Assembly (NCBI GenBank): GCA_963773745.1
Contig: CAVZCL010000001.1
Coordinates: 992,001-1,056,000, forward strand
Length of the DNA stretch: 64,000 nt
Direction: 5' to 3'
From: UBA5069 sp963773745
GTDB lineage: Bacteria > Chloroflexota > Anaerolineae > Caldilineales > Caldilineaceae
In this document: one piece after another, positions 8,659-18,397 of the stretch
Layout of the letters: each line of letters starts with the position of its first letter
Position numbering within the stretch: position 1 is the first letter of the stretch
Notes under the pieces: generated by a model
Database searches by the model: none
The model's input: the letters and a program-made list of their open reading frames with translations, nothing else
What the model was told of the DNA's origin: nothing
Position numbers and translations under genes: made by a program

Positions 8659-8863
8659 CCATATGCCGGGACTCCGGCATGCCGGGTTCCAAGTCAGGAT
8701 AACGGCAAAAGCGATGCCCGTCACCCCCCAAATGGACAGGTTCGGAGCCACCAATTGGCGCAAGTGCGGGACGCGTTTCCGGGCCAACGCTATGGGTTGC
8801 TTAGCTTTACATAGATATGCGACGGTTTGGGGATCTGCAGCGCGGGAATCTCAACGCGTAGAC

Positions 8864-8895
8864 GCAAACAGGTCGCCTCACGGCGACCTGTTTGC
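8864..8895 (-). terminator. Perfect 14-bp hairpin downstream of the CsbD-like gene
   Basis: A 14-base arm (GCAAACAGGTCGCC) and its exact complement flank a 4-base TCAC loop. It lies about 105 bases after the csbD-like stop codon and may end that transcript. The T-tract is weak. The rest of 8551-9000 holds the ccmE promoter and no convincing gene. Confidence 0.5.
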
Positions 8896-9000
8896 TGCAT
8901 CCTATGCAAACCCCATATGCCCACTACGAGGTAAATTCGCTGTAAAGTGCAGGCTGGCATGGAGCAGAACTCCTTTGCGGCCATCGGTACTACACGCGGC

Positions 9001-9234
9001 CTAAGAAGCCCTGTCACCCATTTCGTTGGCCTTGTTGCTGGCTTTGTTCCAGAAGCTGTCCCACTGCTCCTTGGCCTGCTCCTTGGTGTAGCCGTAGCGC
9101 TCCTGGATCTTGCCCATCAACTGATCCATGTTGCCGTCAATCTGCTGCATGTCGTCATCGGTCAGCTTGCCAAAGTTCTCTTTTACGCTGCCCTGCATTT
9201 GACGCCACTGGCCCTTCAGAACGTCGTCATTCAT
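9001..9234 (-). CDS. CsbD-family stress-response protein
   Basis: Small acidic helical protein of 77 residues. The ATG at 9234 is chosen because AAAGGAG stands about 7 bases upstream; a longer frame to 9273 starts with an unlike sequence. The start MNDDVLKGQWRQMQGSVKEN and the following KIQERYGYTKEQAKEQWD match the CsbD/YjbJ family, which is induced by general stress and of unknown biochemical role. It stands alone, flanked by a long spacer on each side. A tandem 16-base repeat directly upstream may be a regulatory site. Confidence 0.85.
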   Translation of the reverse strand: MNDDVLKGQWRQMQGSVKENFGKLTDDDMQQIDGNMDQLMGKIQERYGYTKEQAKEQWDSFWNKASNKANEMGDRAS

Positions 9235-9264
9235 CAAAATTGCTCCTTTGCAAATTGCCTTTAG

Positions 9265-9296
9265 GATACACAACCTGAGAGATACGCAACCTGAGT
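9265..9296 (-). repeat. Tandem 16-bp direct repeat upstream of csbD-like gene
   Basis: Two adjacent copies, GATACACAACCTGAGA (9265-9280) and GATACGCAACCTGAGT (9281-9296), differ at two positions. They lie 31-62 bases before the csbD-like start, where a promoter or operator is expected. No regulator is identified. Confidence 0.5.
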
Positions 9297-9767
9297 TGTT
9301 TGGAGATTCGGTAGCTCGATTTCGCTTCAGGTCGGCGCTCGGATGAGCCGAGAAGTGCGCGAACTTGTCTTCGCCAGCGTTTGTTGTGGCCTCGTTGCCA
9401 CTCCGCTGCCTCTGGTTCCGCTGCCTCCGCTCTTACCTGGCCCCACTATATTGAAGCCGAGCCGCGGTGGGTATCAGCCAGGCTGCCGCGCGCAGGTAGG
9501 CGTTGGGCGAAGCCCGCTGTCAGCCATTCACTGACGCGCCTGTACAGGCAACTGTGATTCGCAGGCGCAGGTCTGCGCCCAGCACTGGCATGTGCAGAAA
9601 TCAAAAAGGACGACCACAAGGCCGTCCCCACCCAACCATTCAGTTTCGGCCATGCGCGCTGTACGCAAAAACGCACCCGCACTGTGCGCATGAGTTATGG
9701 CGCCAGGGCGGAAATTAATCGTCACTTCACAACGCACGCAAACAACAGCTGTCTGCCAGGCGAAGCG
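9297..9767. other. Spacer without recognised gene
   Basis: About 470 bases between the csbD-like gene promoter region and a response-regulator stop. Short frames here show no coding character. It contains an imperfect hairpin GGACGACCACAAGGCCGTCC at 9608-9627. Confidence 0.5.
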
Positions 9768-10208
9768 TTATTGACTAAGCAGATTATTCACCAACTCTTC
9801 AATGGCAAAGGGCAGTTGGTCAAACTCGCTGGACTTATCCAGGAAGTAGGTTGCACCCGCCCGTTCACACTCTGTCTTGTAGCGTGAGGTCGTGTGGTTC
9901 GTCAACATAATGACGGACGCGTCAGGATTCGTCTTCATGACAAAACGCAGTACATCAATCCCGTTGCGGAACCCCCTGCCCCCCGGCACCTTGATGTCGA
10001 GGATGGCAATGTTGGGCTTGTGTTCTTCTGCTAACCGTACAGCTGCCGTGGCATCGCCTGCCTGGAGCACCCCATCTACGCCTTCAATTTCATCGACAAG
10101 ATCAACGATTAAGCGACGCACAACCGGCGCATCATCCATGATCAGTATTCGAACTGGCTTTGCCATCATGTTGGGCACTTCGTATCTGTATTCTAGTTGC
10201 CGTGCCAC
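9768..10208 (-). CDS. Single-domain response regulator (CheY-like)
   Basis: Stand-alone receiver domain of about 147 residues. It has the acidic pocket (ILIMDDAP), the phospho-acceptor Asp in IAILDIKVPGGRGF, the switch Thr in IMLTNHT and the conserved Lys in YFLDKSSE. No output domain follows, so it acts through protein contacts or as a phosphate relay. The start is set at GTG 10208 because GAGGAG lies 7 bases upstream. Internal ATGs at 10169 and 10166 lack such a site. No histidine kinase is nearby. A NarL-type regulator lies upstream on the same strand after a 185-base gap. Confidence 0.85.
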   Translation of the reverse strand: MARQLEYRYEVPNMMAKPVRILIMDDAPVVRRLIVDLVDEIEGVDGVLQAGDATAAVRLAEEHKPNIAILDIKVPGGRGFRNGIDVLRFVMKTNPDASVIMLTNHTTSRYKTECERAGATYFLDKSSEFDQLPFAIEELVNNLLSQ

Positions 10209-10393
10209 ATCGTAGCTCCTCAATAACCTATCTCCACTCTGGAGTGTAGCAAAGAGTAGGCACGAAGCGCTATCAGTTAGGCGCGTGTGGCACTGTCGGG
10301 GTTTATCCTACACTTGATATGCAGATAATCATGTGCAAAGGCACGATTGTGCACCATGCGCACTACGATTCGCCGCTTACGGTGTGCTTCGCG

Positions 10394-11035
10394 CTACGCA
10401 TCCAACTTGTTGTCAATGACATAGCGGATCAGGTCTGCGTTGGTCTTCATCTCCATCTTTTCCAGAATGCGCGAGCGGTAGGTGCTGATTGTCTTGACGC
10501 TCAGCCCCAGGTCGTCGCCGATTTCACTCACCGATTTGCCGGAGCCAATCATGAGGAGGACAGTATACTCCCGGTCGGAGAGCGCTTCATGGGGGAGCTT
10601 GTCCAGATCACCGCTCAGCCCCATCGCCAGCCGTTCGGCAAGCGTTGTACTGATATACTTGCCGCCGTCGACGACACGCTGAATCGCGCCTACGAGTTCT
10701 TCCAGCGCCACCTCCTTGTTCATGTAGCCGGACGCGCCCGCCTTGAGCACCCGAAACGCATACTGCTCTTCGGGATGCATGCTCAGAATCAAAACAGGTA
10801 ACTCAGGGCAACTGTGGCGCACCTCGTTTAGAATGTCAAGCCCATTGCGCCCGGGCATGGAGATGTCGAGCACAAGACAGTTCCATGTGTCCGAGCGCAC
10901 TTTGTCGAGGACTTCCTGTCCACTTTCAGCCTCACCAATCTCCATGTAGGGGGCCTGCTCCCTGACGATTTGCTGAAGCCCCTTGCGTACAACGGCATGG
11001 TCGTCTGCAATCAGGACCTTTACCACTGTGTCCAT
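10394..11035 (-). CDS. NarL/FixJ-family DNA-binding response regulator
   Basis: Two-domain regulator of about 213 residues. The N-terminal receiver domain has VLIADDH, the phosphorylation site LVLDISMPGRNGLD and the Lys in GYMNKEVALEEL. A C-terminal LuxR-type helix-turn-helix follows (LSDREYTVLLMIGSGKSVSE and VKTISTYRSRILEKM). GAGGAG ends directly before ATG 11035, so the in-frame GTG at 11026 with a 9-base spacing is an equally good start. Its kinase is not in the window. It is divergent from the GH100-like gene; the shared 261-base spacer may be a regulated promoter region. Confidence 0.87.
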   Translation of the reverse strand: MDTVVKVLIADDHAVVRKGLQQIVREQAPYMEIGEAESGQEVLDKVRSDTWNCLVLDISMPGRNGLDILNEVRHSCPELPVLILSMHPEEQYAFRVLKAGASGYMNKEVALEELVGAIQRVVDGGKYISTTLAERLAMGLSGDLDKLPHEALSDREYTVLLMIGSGKSVSEIGDDLGLSVKTISTYRSRILEKMEMKTNADLIRYVIDNKLDA

Positions 11036-11296
11036 CTCCTCAATTCGGCATGTGTGTAGGGCATGCACTGCTGGTCGCCGCAGCGCAACAGTGAAGTTTG
11101 CACACTCATTGTAGCATGAGTGCGGAGTTTGCGGCTGACGCTGTGATAGCTGACGCGGCTATAGATTACGTCTCTCCGCGTGAAATTTCCGTGACAGTAC
11201 AACGGCGTCGCGTCGGGAGATGTGACCTGGAGTCCTATATAGCATCCCACCACGCGTTTTACACGCAACAGGCGCGCATGTATGATTGTGTGACCC

Positions 11297-12631
<1,335 letters not shown>

Positions 12632-12735
12632 GTCACCTCTCTCGACGTGACGAGCGTAGCCCACGTTCTCGGCGTGGTGTCAGGCGTTTGCGGTGCGCTT
12701 TCCCCTCTGAAACCTCGCTGCAGACGCAATGCGTT

Positions 12736-12763
12736 TTGTAGCATCCGAGCGGAGTGCTATTAT
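12736..12763 (+). promoter_or_regulatory. Possible promoter before sugar-binding protein gene
   Basis: TTGTAG, a 16-base spacer and TATTAT lie about 130 bases upstream of the binding-protein start, in the 259-base gap after the GH100-like gene. The match is moderate only. Confidence 0.3.
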
Positions 12764-12890
12764 AGTCCCGCTCGACAGTGAACATCCATTCCGGCTGTTA
12801 CACTCGCCTGCAGCGCGGCCTGCACCTTGCCGGGTTGTGGCGCGAGGCTCCACAGTGAATCCCTTTGGCAACCACATCAGGAGGATATGA

Positions 12891-14234
12891 ATGAGCATTA
12901 AGCGATTGAGCAGTTTGTTGCTGCTTGCAGTGGTGCTGGCCATGGTCGTTTCGGCCTGCGCCGTGCCCGTAGCGCCTGCAGCACCGGCAGCCGGCGAAGC
13001 CGCTGCAGCGGCCGCAGACGAAACCACCACGATTACGTGGGCCTTCTGGGGCAGCCCCGAAGAAGCCGCCTCGCACGAGCGTGTGGGCGCGGCCTTCATG
13101 GCCGAGCACCCCGAAATCACGATCGAGTACTGGAACCAGCCGTGGGATGACTATTTCACCAAGATTCAGGCGCTCTGGGCCTCTGGTGACACGGATGCCA
13201 TTCCCGACGTGGCCTTCCTGTGGCCAACGCCCCGCTACGCAGCCGAAGGCGTGCTTGAGAACCTGGACCCGTACATTGCCGAGAGCGGTTACAACCTCGA
13301 GGACTACTGGCCCGGCCTGCTCAACTCGGCCATGTATGAGGGCAGCGTCTACGGCTTCCCGCGCGACATCGAGTCGAACATCCTCTACTACAACAAGGAT
13401 ATGTTCGATGCCGCCGGCCTCGAGTACCCGAACGACGACTGGACGTGGGATGACCTGCGCGCCGCCGCCGAAGCGCTGACCGTGAAGGATGCCAGCGGCA
13501 ACACCGAGACCTATGCCCTGGCGATGGAGGGCGGCAAGTTCGGCAAGTTCGTCAATCAGAATGGCGGCCAGATTCTGGACGACTTCGTCAATCCCTCCAT
13601 GTGCACACTCGACAGCCCTGAGGCCGTTGCCGGCATTCAGTTCTTTGCAGACCTGCTTAACGACGGCCTGGCCATGCGCCCGGCTGACCTGAACCAGGCC
13701 GGCGGTGATGCAGGCGCGTTCCAGAGCGGGACGGCAGCCATGATCATTCAGAACACCAGCCGCGTCTCGGCCTTCAACGCCGCCGGCATGAACTATGATG
13801 TGGCCCCTGTGCCGATTCCTGAAGGTGGCCGTCGCTGGAATGGCGCCGGTGGCGCAGCCTGGGTCATGTCCTCGGGCAGCGACAGCAAGGACGCCGCATG
13901 GACCTTCCTGAGCTGGCTGCAGAGCCCGGAGGGCGGCCAGAAGCTCTACACCGAGGCCGGCGAAATCTTCCCGGCGCTGCAGTCGGTGGCAAATTCGCCC
14001 GCCTTCCTCAATGACGCACCGCCCGCCAACAAGCAGGCCATCCTCACCGAGGCCGGCGCTTCCGACGTAGGCGGCTTCGGCTACTTCCCCGAATGGGGCG
14101 AGATTGACGGCTCCATCATGGGACCGGGCATGGAACTCGTCTGGTCGGGCGAAGCCACACCTGCCGATCAGGCTGCGGTTGTCTGCGAGCAGATGGACGC
14201 CTTCCTGGCCGAGAACGGCTACCCGAAGCCGTAG
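12891..14234 (+). CDS. Sugar ABC transporter substrate-binding lipoprotein (family 1)
   Basis: 447-residue extracytoplasmic receptor for a carbohydrate importer. GGAGG stands 6 bases before the ATG. The lipoprotein signal ends at VVSAC (Cys23), followed by an Ala/Pro linker. The mature part has family-1 features: ITWAFWGSPEEAASHERVGA, IPDVAFLWPTPRYAAEGVLE, VYGFPRDIESNILYYNKDMF and the C-terminal AAWTFLSWLQSPEGGQKLY. It is followed by two permease genes and preceded by a GH100-like hydrolase gene, which suggests an oligosaccharide ligand. No ATP-binding subunit gene is in the cluster. Confidence 0.9.
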   Translation: MSIKRLSSLLLLAVVLAMVVSACAVPVAPAAPAAGEAAAAAADETTTITWAFWGSPEEAASHERVGAAFMAEHPEITIEYWNQPWDDYFTKIQALWASGDTDAIPDVAFLWPTPRYAAEGVLENLDPYIAESGYNLEDYWPGLLNSAMYEGSVYGFPRDIESNILYYNKDMFDAAGLEYPNDDWTWDDLRAAAEALTVKDASGNTETYALAMEGGKFGKFVNQNGGQILDDFVNPSMCTLDSPEAVAGIQFFADLLNDGLAMRPADLNQAGGDAGAFQSGTAAMIIQNTSRVSAFNAAGMNYDVAPVPIPEGGRRWNGAGGAAWVMSSGSDSKDAAWTFLSWLQSPEGGQKLYTEAGEIFPALQSVANSPAFLNDAPPANKQAILTEAGASDVGGFGYFPEWGEIDGSIMGPGMELVWSGEATPADQAAVVCEQMDAFLAENGYPKP

Positions 14235-14329
14235 CTCCACCGCACCTTGTAAATTGCACAGCAGTCAGCAGTCGGCGGCTCCGTACGGGGCCGCCGACTG
14301 CACACCCGCTGCAGAGCGCTCACCGCGTC

Positions 14330-14405
14330 CGTAGCGGCGGCTTCAGCCGCCGTAGGTGTAAAACGTGCCGCGTCCTCGAGAACGGCGGCTGAAGCCGCCG
14401 CTACG
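14330..14405. repeat. Palindromic dispersed repeat, copy A
   Basis: Two perfectly complementary 24-base arms (14330-14353 and 14382-14405) flank a 28-base centre. Each arm (core GGCGGCTTCAGCCGCC) is itself nearly palindromic. Related copies occur at 22752-22842 and 33226-33499. Here it separates the binding-protein gene from its permease gene. Confidence 0.85.
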
Positions 14406-14446
14406 AATCACTCTCTTTACAATTTTATCCAGCCTCACCTATCGCC

Positions 14447-15379
14447 ATGACACCCAGAACCAGCCCAGCAGCGCGCGGCATTTTCCGCTGGCAACCTGAC
14501 CAGCAGTGGGAAGGCTATCTTTTCATCCTTCCCGCGCTTATCCTCTTCGTGGTCTTTGTGGCAGCAGCCATGATCTACTCGCTGATCATCAGCTTTGCCG
14601 ACTACGGCCTCATGGGCATCAAGAGCTTTGTAGGGCTGCGCAACTACCAGGGATTGATGCGCGACCCCATCTTCTGGCAATCGTTCCGCAACACGGCCTT
14701 CTACATTGTTACGGTCGTACCCATTCAGCTGATATTGGGGCTGATCATGGCGCTGGCGCTCAATCAGGGCATTCGTGGGCGCACGGTCTACCGCCTCATC
14801 TACTTCATGCCCGTAGTGACGACGATTGTGGCAGGGGCCATTGTCTTTCGCCTCCTGCTGGCTACCAACGGGCCGCTCAACAACCTCATCGGCAACCTCT
14901 ACGCCCTCGTTGGGCTGCCCTTCCGCGACATCAACTGGCTGGGCAGTTCAACCTTTTCCAAGTGGGCGGTGGTGCTTCTCACCCTCTGGAAGAACACGGG
15001 CTTCACCATGGTGGTCTACCTGGCGGCGCTGCAGGGCGTGCCGCAGGAGCTGTACGACGCCGCCGAGACCGACGGCGCGGGCGCGTGGCAGCGCTTCCGC
15101 AACGTGACGTTGCCTTTGATTAGCCCGACCACCTTCTTTCTGCTGATTTTGCAGATGATTGGTGCGTTCCAGCTCTTTACCGAGCCCTTTGTGATGACGC
15201 GCGGCGGCCCGGCCAACTCCTCGCTTAGCGTGGTGCAGTACATCTACAATGCCGGCTTCCGCGACATTCGCATGGACAAGGCTTCTGCCATGGCGTGGTT
15301 CCTCTTCGCCTTCATCCTGCTCTTCACGCTCATCCAGAACCGGCTGCAGCAGCGCTGGGTCTTCTACGAGGCCGAGTAG
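14447..15379 (+). CDS. Sugar ABC transporter permease (MalF/UgpA-type)
   Basis: 310-residue inner-membrane permease with six predicted helices. The coupling helix carries the EAA motif in the form ELYDAAETDGAGAWQRFRNV. The N-terminal helix (LFILPALILFVVFVAAAMIY) and the typical SFRNTAFYIV segment support the UgpA/MalF group without a large periplasmic insert. It lies between the binding-protein gene and the second permease gene, with 9 bases to the latter, so the two permeases are co-transcribed and form a heterodimer. Confidence 0.9.
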   Translation: MTPRTSPAARGIFRWQPDQQWEGYLFILPALILFVVFVAAAMIYSLIISFADYGLMGIKSFVGLRNYQGLMRDPIFWQSFRNTAFYIVTVVPIQLILGLIMALALNQGIRGRTVYRLIYFMPVVTTIVAGAIVFRLLLATNGPLNNLIGNLYALVGLPFRDINWLGSSTFSKWAVVLLTLWKNTGFTMVVYLAALQGVPQELYDAAETDGAGAWQRFRNVTLPLISPTTFFLLILQMIGAFQLFTEPFVMTRGGPANSSLSVVQYIYNAGFRDIRMDKASAMAWFLFAFILLFTLIQNRLQQRWVFYEAE

Positions 15380-15388
15380 GAGAGCGCC

Positions 15389-16258
15389 ATGACGACTGCA
15401 ACTGCCCAACCCCTTGTCAAGGCACCCTTGCCCGTAGGCCGGCGCGCCCGCCGCAACCCAATCTGGCTGCATGTGGTGCTGCTGCTCTTCAGCGCGATTA
15501 TGCTGGCGCCCTTTGGCGTCATGCTGCTGGCCTCACTCGTGCCGCAGACAGCGCTCTTCTCGGGCCAGATTCGCCTTGGCGACTTCAGCTTTGACAACTT
15601 CATCGGCACCTTTCAGACAATCCCCTTTGGCCGCTACTACATCAACAGCATCATCGTCACGGCAGCGGTTACAGTGGCGCGGCTGCTGATTTCCTCGCTG
15701 GCGGCGTATGCCTTTGCGCGGCTGCGCTTTCGTGGGCGCGATATCATCTTCAACCTCATGCTGGCTACGTTGATGATTCCCGCCGCCGTAACGCTCATCC
15801 CGCGCTTTCTCATCACCAAGAACCTGGGCTGGTACGACGCGTACATGGGGCTGATTGTGCCGAGCATCTTTGGCGCGCTGGCGATCTTTCTCATGCGCCA
15901 GTTCTACCGCGGCATCCCGCAGGACTATGACGAGGCGGCGCGTATGGATGGCGCCTCCAGCCTGCGCATTTGGTGGCAGGTGATTGTGCCGCTGAGCACG
16001 CCGGTCATCGGCACCTTGGCAATTCTGACCTTCAACGACACCTGGAACGATTTCCTTTGGCCGCTGGTGGTCACTGCCTCCGACGAGATGCGCACCATCC
16101 CCGTGGGGCTCTCCTATTTTGTGGGCCAGTATTCCACAGCGTGGGGTTTGCTTATGGCCGGCGCGGTGATTGCGCTGCTGCCCATCCTCATCGTTTACCT
16201 GATTGCGCAGAACGCTTTTGTGCAGGGTATTGCGCTCTCCGGCGTTGCGGGGCGGTAG
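15389..16258 (+). CDS. Sugar ABC transporter permease (MalG/UgpE-type)
   Basis: 289-residue partner permease. After a basic N-terminus come six helices. The coupling loop EAARMDGASSLRIWWQVIVP is the EAA motif of carbohydrate importers. The sequence FLWPLVVTASDEMRTIPVGL near the C-terminus is characteristic of the MalG/UgpE group. It closes the cluster, and no ATPase gene follows, so a shared MsmK/UgpC-type ATPase elsewhere is expected. Confidence 0.9.
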   Translation: MTTATAQPLVKAPLPVGRRARRNPIWLHVVLLLFSAIMLAPFGVMLLASLVPQTALFSGQIRLGDFSFDNFIGTFQTIPFGRYYINSIIVTAAVTVARLLISSLAAYAFARLRFRGRDIIFNLMLATLMIPAAVTLIPRFLITKNLGWYDAYMGLIVPSIFGALAIFLMRQFYRGIPQDYDEAARMDGASSLRIWWQVIVPLSTPVIGTLAILTFNDTWNDFLWPLVVTASDEMRTIPVGLSYFVGQYSTAWGLLMAGAVIALLPILIVYLIAQNAFVQGIALSGVAGR

Positions 16259-16429
16259 GGTTTCCGTCCCCTCTCGTAGCCAAGCCATCGGTTGGTCGTC
16301 AAGCAAATCGCGACAAGCGGAGTATAGTGGGTACCAACTGTTGCGGGCACGGCACTCGCAACAGTTTGGTTTCTTGCGCCCGCTTTGCGCGGGCGCGCTC
16401 GCGTCCCTCATGCCGAACAGGAGACGGAA

Positions 16430-18196
16430 ATGAATCGACCTCTACCGAGACGACTCTCACTGTTTATCGTGCTGGCCCTGGCCTTGCTTATGACGATTGG
16501 CGCCGGCAAGCAGCTTCTCGCCGTCACTTCGCCCCTGGACGGCACAAGCTGGGTGCTCAACTCGCTCAACGGCCAACTGCCGCTGACAGGCACCTCAGTC
16601 ACCCTGCAGTTCGAAGACGGCAGCGCAAGCGGCACCGACGGCTGCAACCGTTATGTGCGCACGTACACGACCAGCCGCAACACGATCAGCTTTGAGACGG
16701 CAGCCACCGGTGGTGCAGCAGGCATTTCAACCATGATGGCGTGCCCCGAGGCTGTCAGTACACAGGCGTCGGAGTTCATGGCGGCGCTGGACGCAACCAA
16801 CGAGTTTGTAGCCCGGGGCGAGTTCCTTGTCCTGCTGAGTGACAACCAGGTCGTCGCCACCTTTGCCAGCGCTTCACAGAACCTCGATGACACGTCCTGG
16901 CAAGTGACGGCCTACAACAACGGCAACGAGGCGGTCGTCAGCTTGCTCGAAGGCACCGAGATTACGGCAGACTTTGACAGCACTGAAGGGCTGACCGGCA
17001 ACGCAGGCTGCAATGACTACTTCGCTTCCTATCTTGCTTCCGACGGCGTCATTCTGGTTGGGCGCGTTGGCTCCACCTTCCGCTTCTGCCCTGAGCCGAA
17101 CGGTGTGATGGACCAGGAGATTGCCTATCTGGACGCGCTGGGTACGGCTGTGCGCTACACAATTGAGGGCAATCTGCTTGAGATGCGCGATGCCAACGAC
17201 GCCATTGCCGTGCAGATGGTGCGTGTTCTCGAGCTTGACATTCCCGCACCCCCCGCCGGTGTTCCCACAGGGCGTGTCGTTTCCGCCAATGGCGTCAACC
17301 TGCGCTCGGGCCCGGGCACCAACTTCACTGTGCTGGGTGTGGCGCCGCGTGGCGCCGAGGGCGAGATTATCGGCCGCAGCGCCGACAGCCGCTGGTGGGT
17401 CGTATCCATGGCTTCGGCCCCTGGTGGCATGGCCTGGGTCTCTGCCGACTTCGTGGCAGTGACAGACGCCGACGAAGTGCCCGTTGTGGCAGCGCCCGCA
17501 CCGCCGGTTGTAATACCCGCACCGACCCCCATACCGTGGCCCACACCCGCCCCGTGGCCGACACCAATGCCCACACCCGCGCCGCAGACTTCGTTCAGTG
17601 CCTCTCCGACAACGATTAACCAGGGTGAGTGCTCAACGCTGCAGTGGTCGGTTGAGAATGTGCAGGCCGTGTGGGTTTACCCGCAGGGCGAGCCCTACCG
17701 CAACTTCCCGCGCGTCGGCCAGGGCACCGAGCAGGTTTGCCCGCCGCGCACGACAACCTACGAGATGCGCGTACTATTGCGCGATGGCTCTGTGACGACA
17801 CAGCGGGCGACTGTTAACGTTACGCCCGCCGCGCCGCAGAACCCGCTCAACGGCACGGCGTGGCAGGCCACCGGCTTCAACAATGGCAATATGGCTGTTG
17901 TCTCGCCCCTTGCCGGCACCAACCTGACGCTGCGTTTTGAATCGAACGACACCGTGAGCGGCAATAGCGGCTGCAACAACTTCAACGGCGGCTACTCTGT
18001 GAGCGGCAGCAACATCTCTGTTGGGGCGCTGGCCGGCACGCAGCAGCTCTGCAGCGATCCCGAAGGCGTTATGGAGCAGGAGCAGCAGTATCAGGCCGCG
18101 CTGCAGACGGCGCGCACCTTCCGCATTGACGGCAACCGCCTTGAACTGCGCACGGGCGGCGATGCGATCGCTGCGATCTTCACACGCAGCCAGTAG
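16430..18196 (+). CDS. Secreted multi-META-domain protein with SH3b domain
   Basis: 588-residue exported protein. The start is ATG 16430, after AGGAGACGGAA. A signal peptide (LFIVLALALLMTIGAG) leads to two META/HslJ-type domains (starting SPLDGTSWVLNSLNG and NLDDTSWQVTAYNNG, each with a paired-Cys/GCN feature: TDGCNRY, NAGCNDY). Next are an SH3b domain (ANGVNLRSGPGTNFTVLGVA), a Pro-rich linker (PTPIPWPTPAPWPTPMPTPA), an Ig-like segment beginning SFSASPTTINQGE, and a third META domain (NPLNGTAWQATGFNNG). META domains occur in heat-shock/secreted proteins of unclear function; SH3b often binds cell wall. The role is likely cell-envelope associated. A strong hairpin terminator follows. Confidence 0.8.
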   Translation: MNRPLPRRLSLFIVLALALLMTIGAGKQLLAVTSPLDGTSWVLNSLNGQLPLTGTSVTLQFEDGSASGTDGCNRYVRTYTTSRNTISFETAATGGAAGISTMMACPEAVSTQASEFMAALDATNEFVARGEFLVLLSDNQVVATFASASQNLDDTSWQVTAYNNGNEAVVSLLEGTEITADFDSTEGLTGNAGCNDYFASYLASDGVILVGRVGSTFRFCPEPNGVMDQEIAYLDALGTAVRYTIEGNLLEMRDANDAIAVQMVRVLELDIPAPPAGVPTGRVVSANGVNLRSGPGTNFTVLGVAPRGAEGEIIGRSADSRWWVVSMASAPGGMAWVSADFVAVTDADEVPVVAAPAPPVVIPAPTPIPWPTPAPWPTPMPTPAPQTSFSASPTTINQGECSTLQWSVENVQAVWVYPQGEPYRNFPRVGQGTEQVCPPRTTTYEMRVLLRDGSVTTQRATVNVTPAAPQNPLNGTAWQATGFNNGNMAVVSPLAGTNLTLRFESNDTVSGNSGCNNFNGGYSVSGSNISVGALAGTQQLCSDPEGVMEQEQQYQAALQTARTFRIDGNRLELRTGGDAIAAIFTRSQ

Positions 18197-18222
18197 CCAG
18201 AGGCAGAGACCTGCATCCACAA

Positions 18223-18264
18223 GATAACAAAAGCCCTCCGCCATGGCGGAGGGCTTTTGTTATC
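18223..18264. terminator. Bidirectional hairpin terminator
   Basis: A 42-base perfect palindrome centred at 18243/18244, with GATAACAAAAGCCCTCCGCC on one side. The GC-rich core is flanked by A-run and T-run sides. It ends the META-protein transcript 27 bases after its stop. Confidence 0.85.
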
Positions 18265-18397
18265 AGGGGCAGCGCCACCGAAAACTCGCTGCGCAAAGAG
18301 CGCACGGATGTGCTATACTGCGCGCAGGCCGTCGCGCAAAGAACGCATGCATCGGAACCAACTTCAGAACACGCGCCGCCACAACCCCTAAACGCCT

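Noticed and set aside
9446..9737. Small frames between the csbD-like gene and the response regulator
   Set aside because: No ribosome sites, no domain resemblance, and Arg/Pro/Ala-rich shadow composition.
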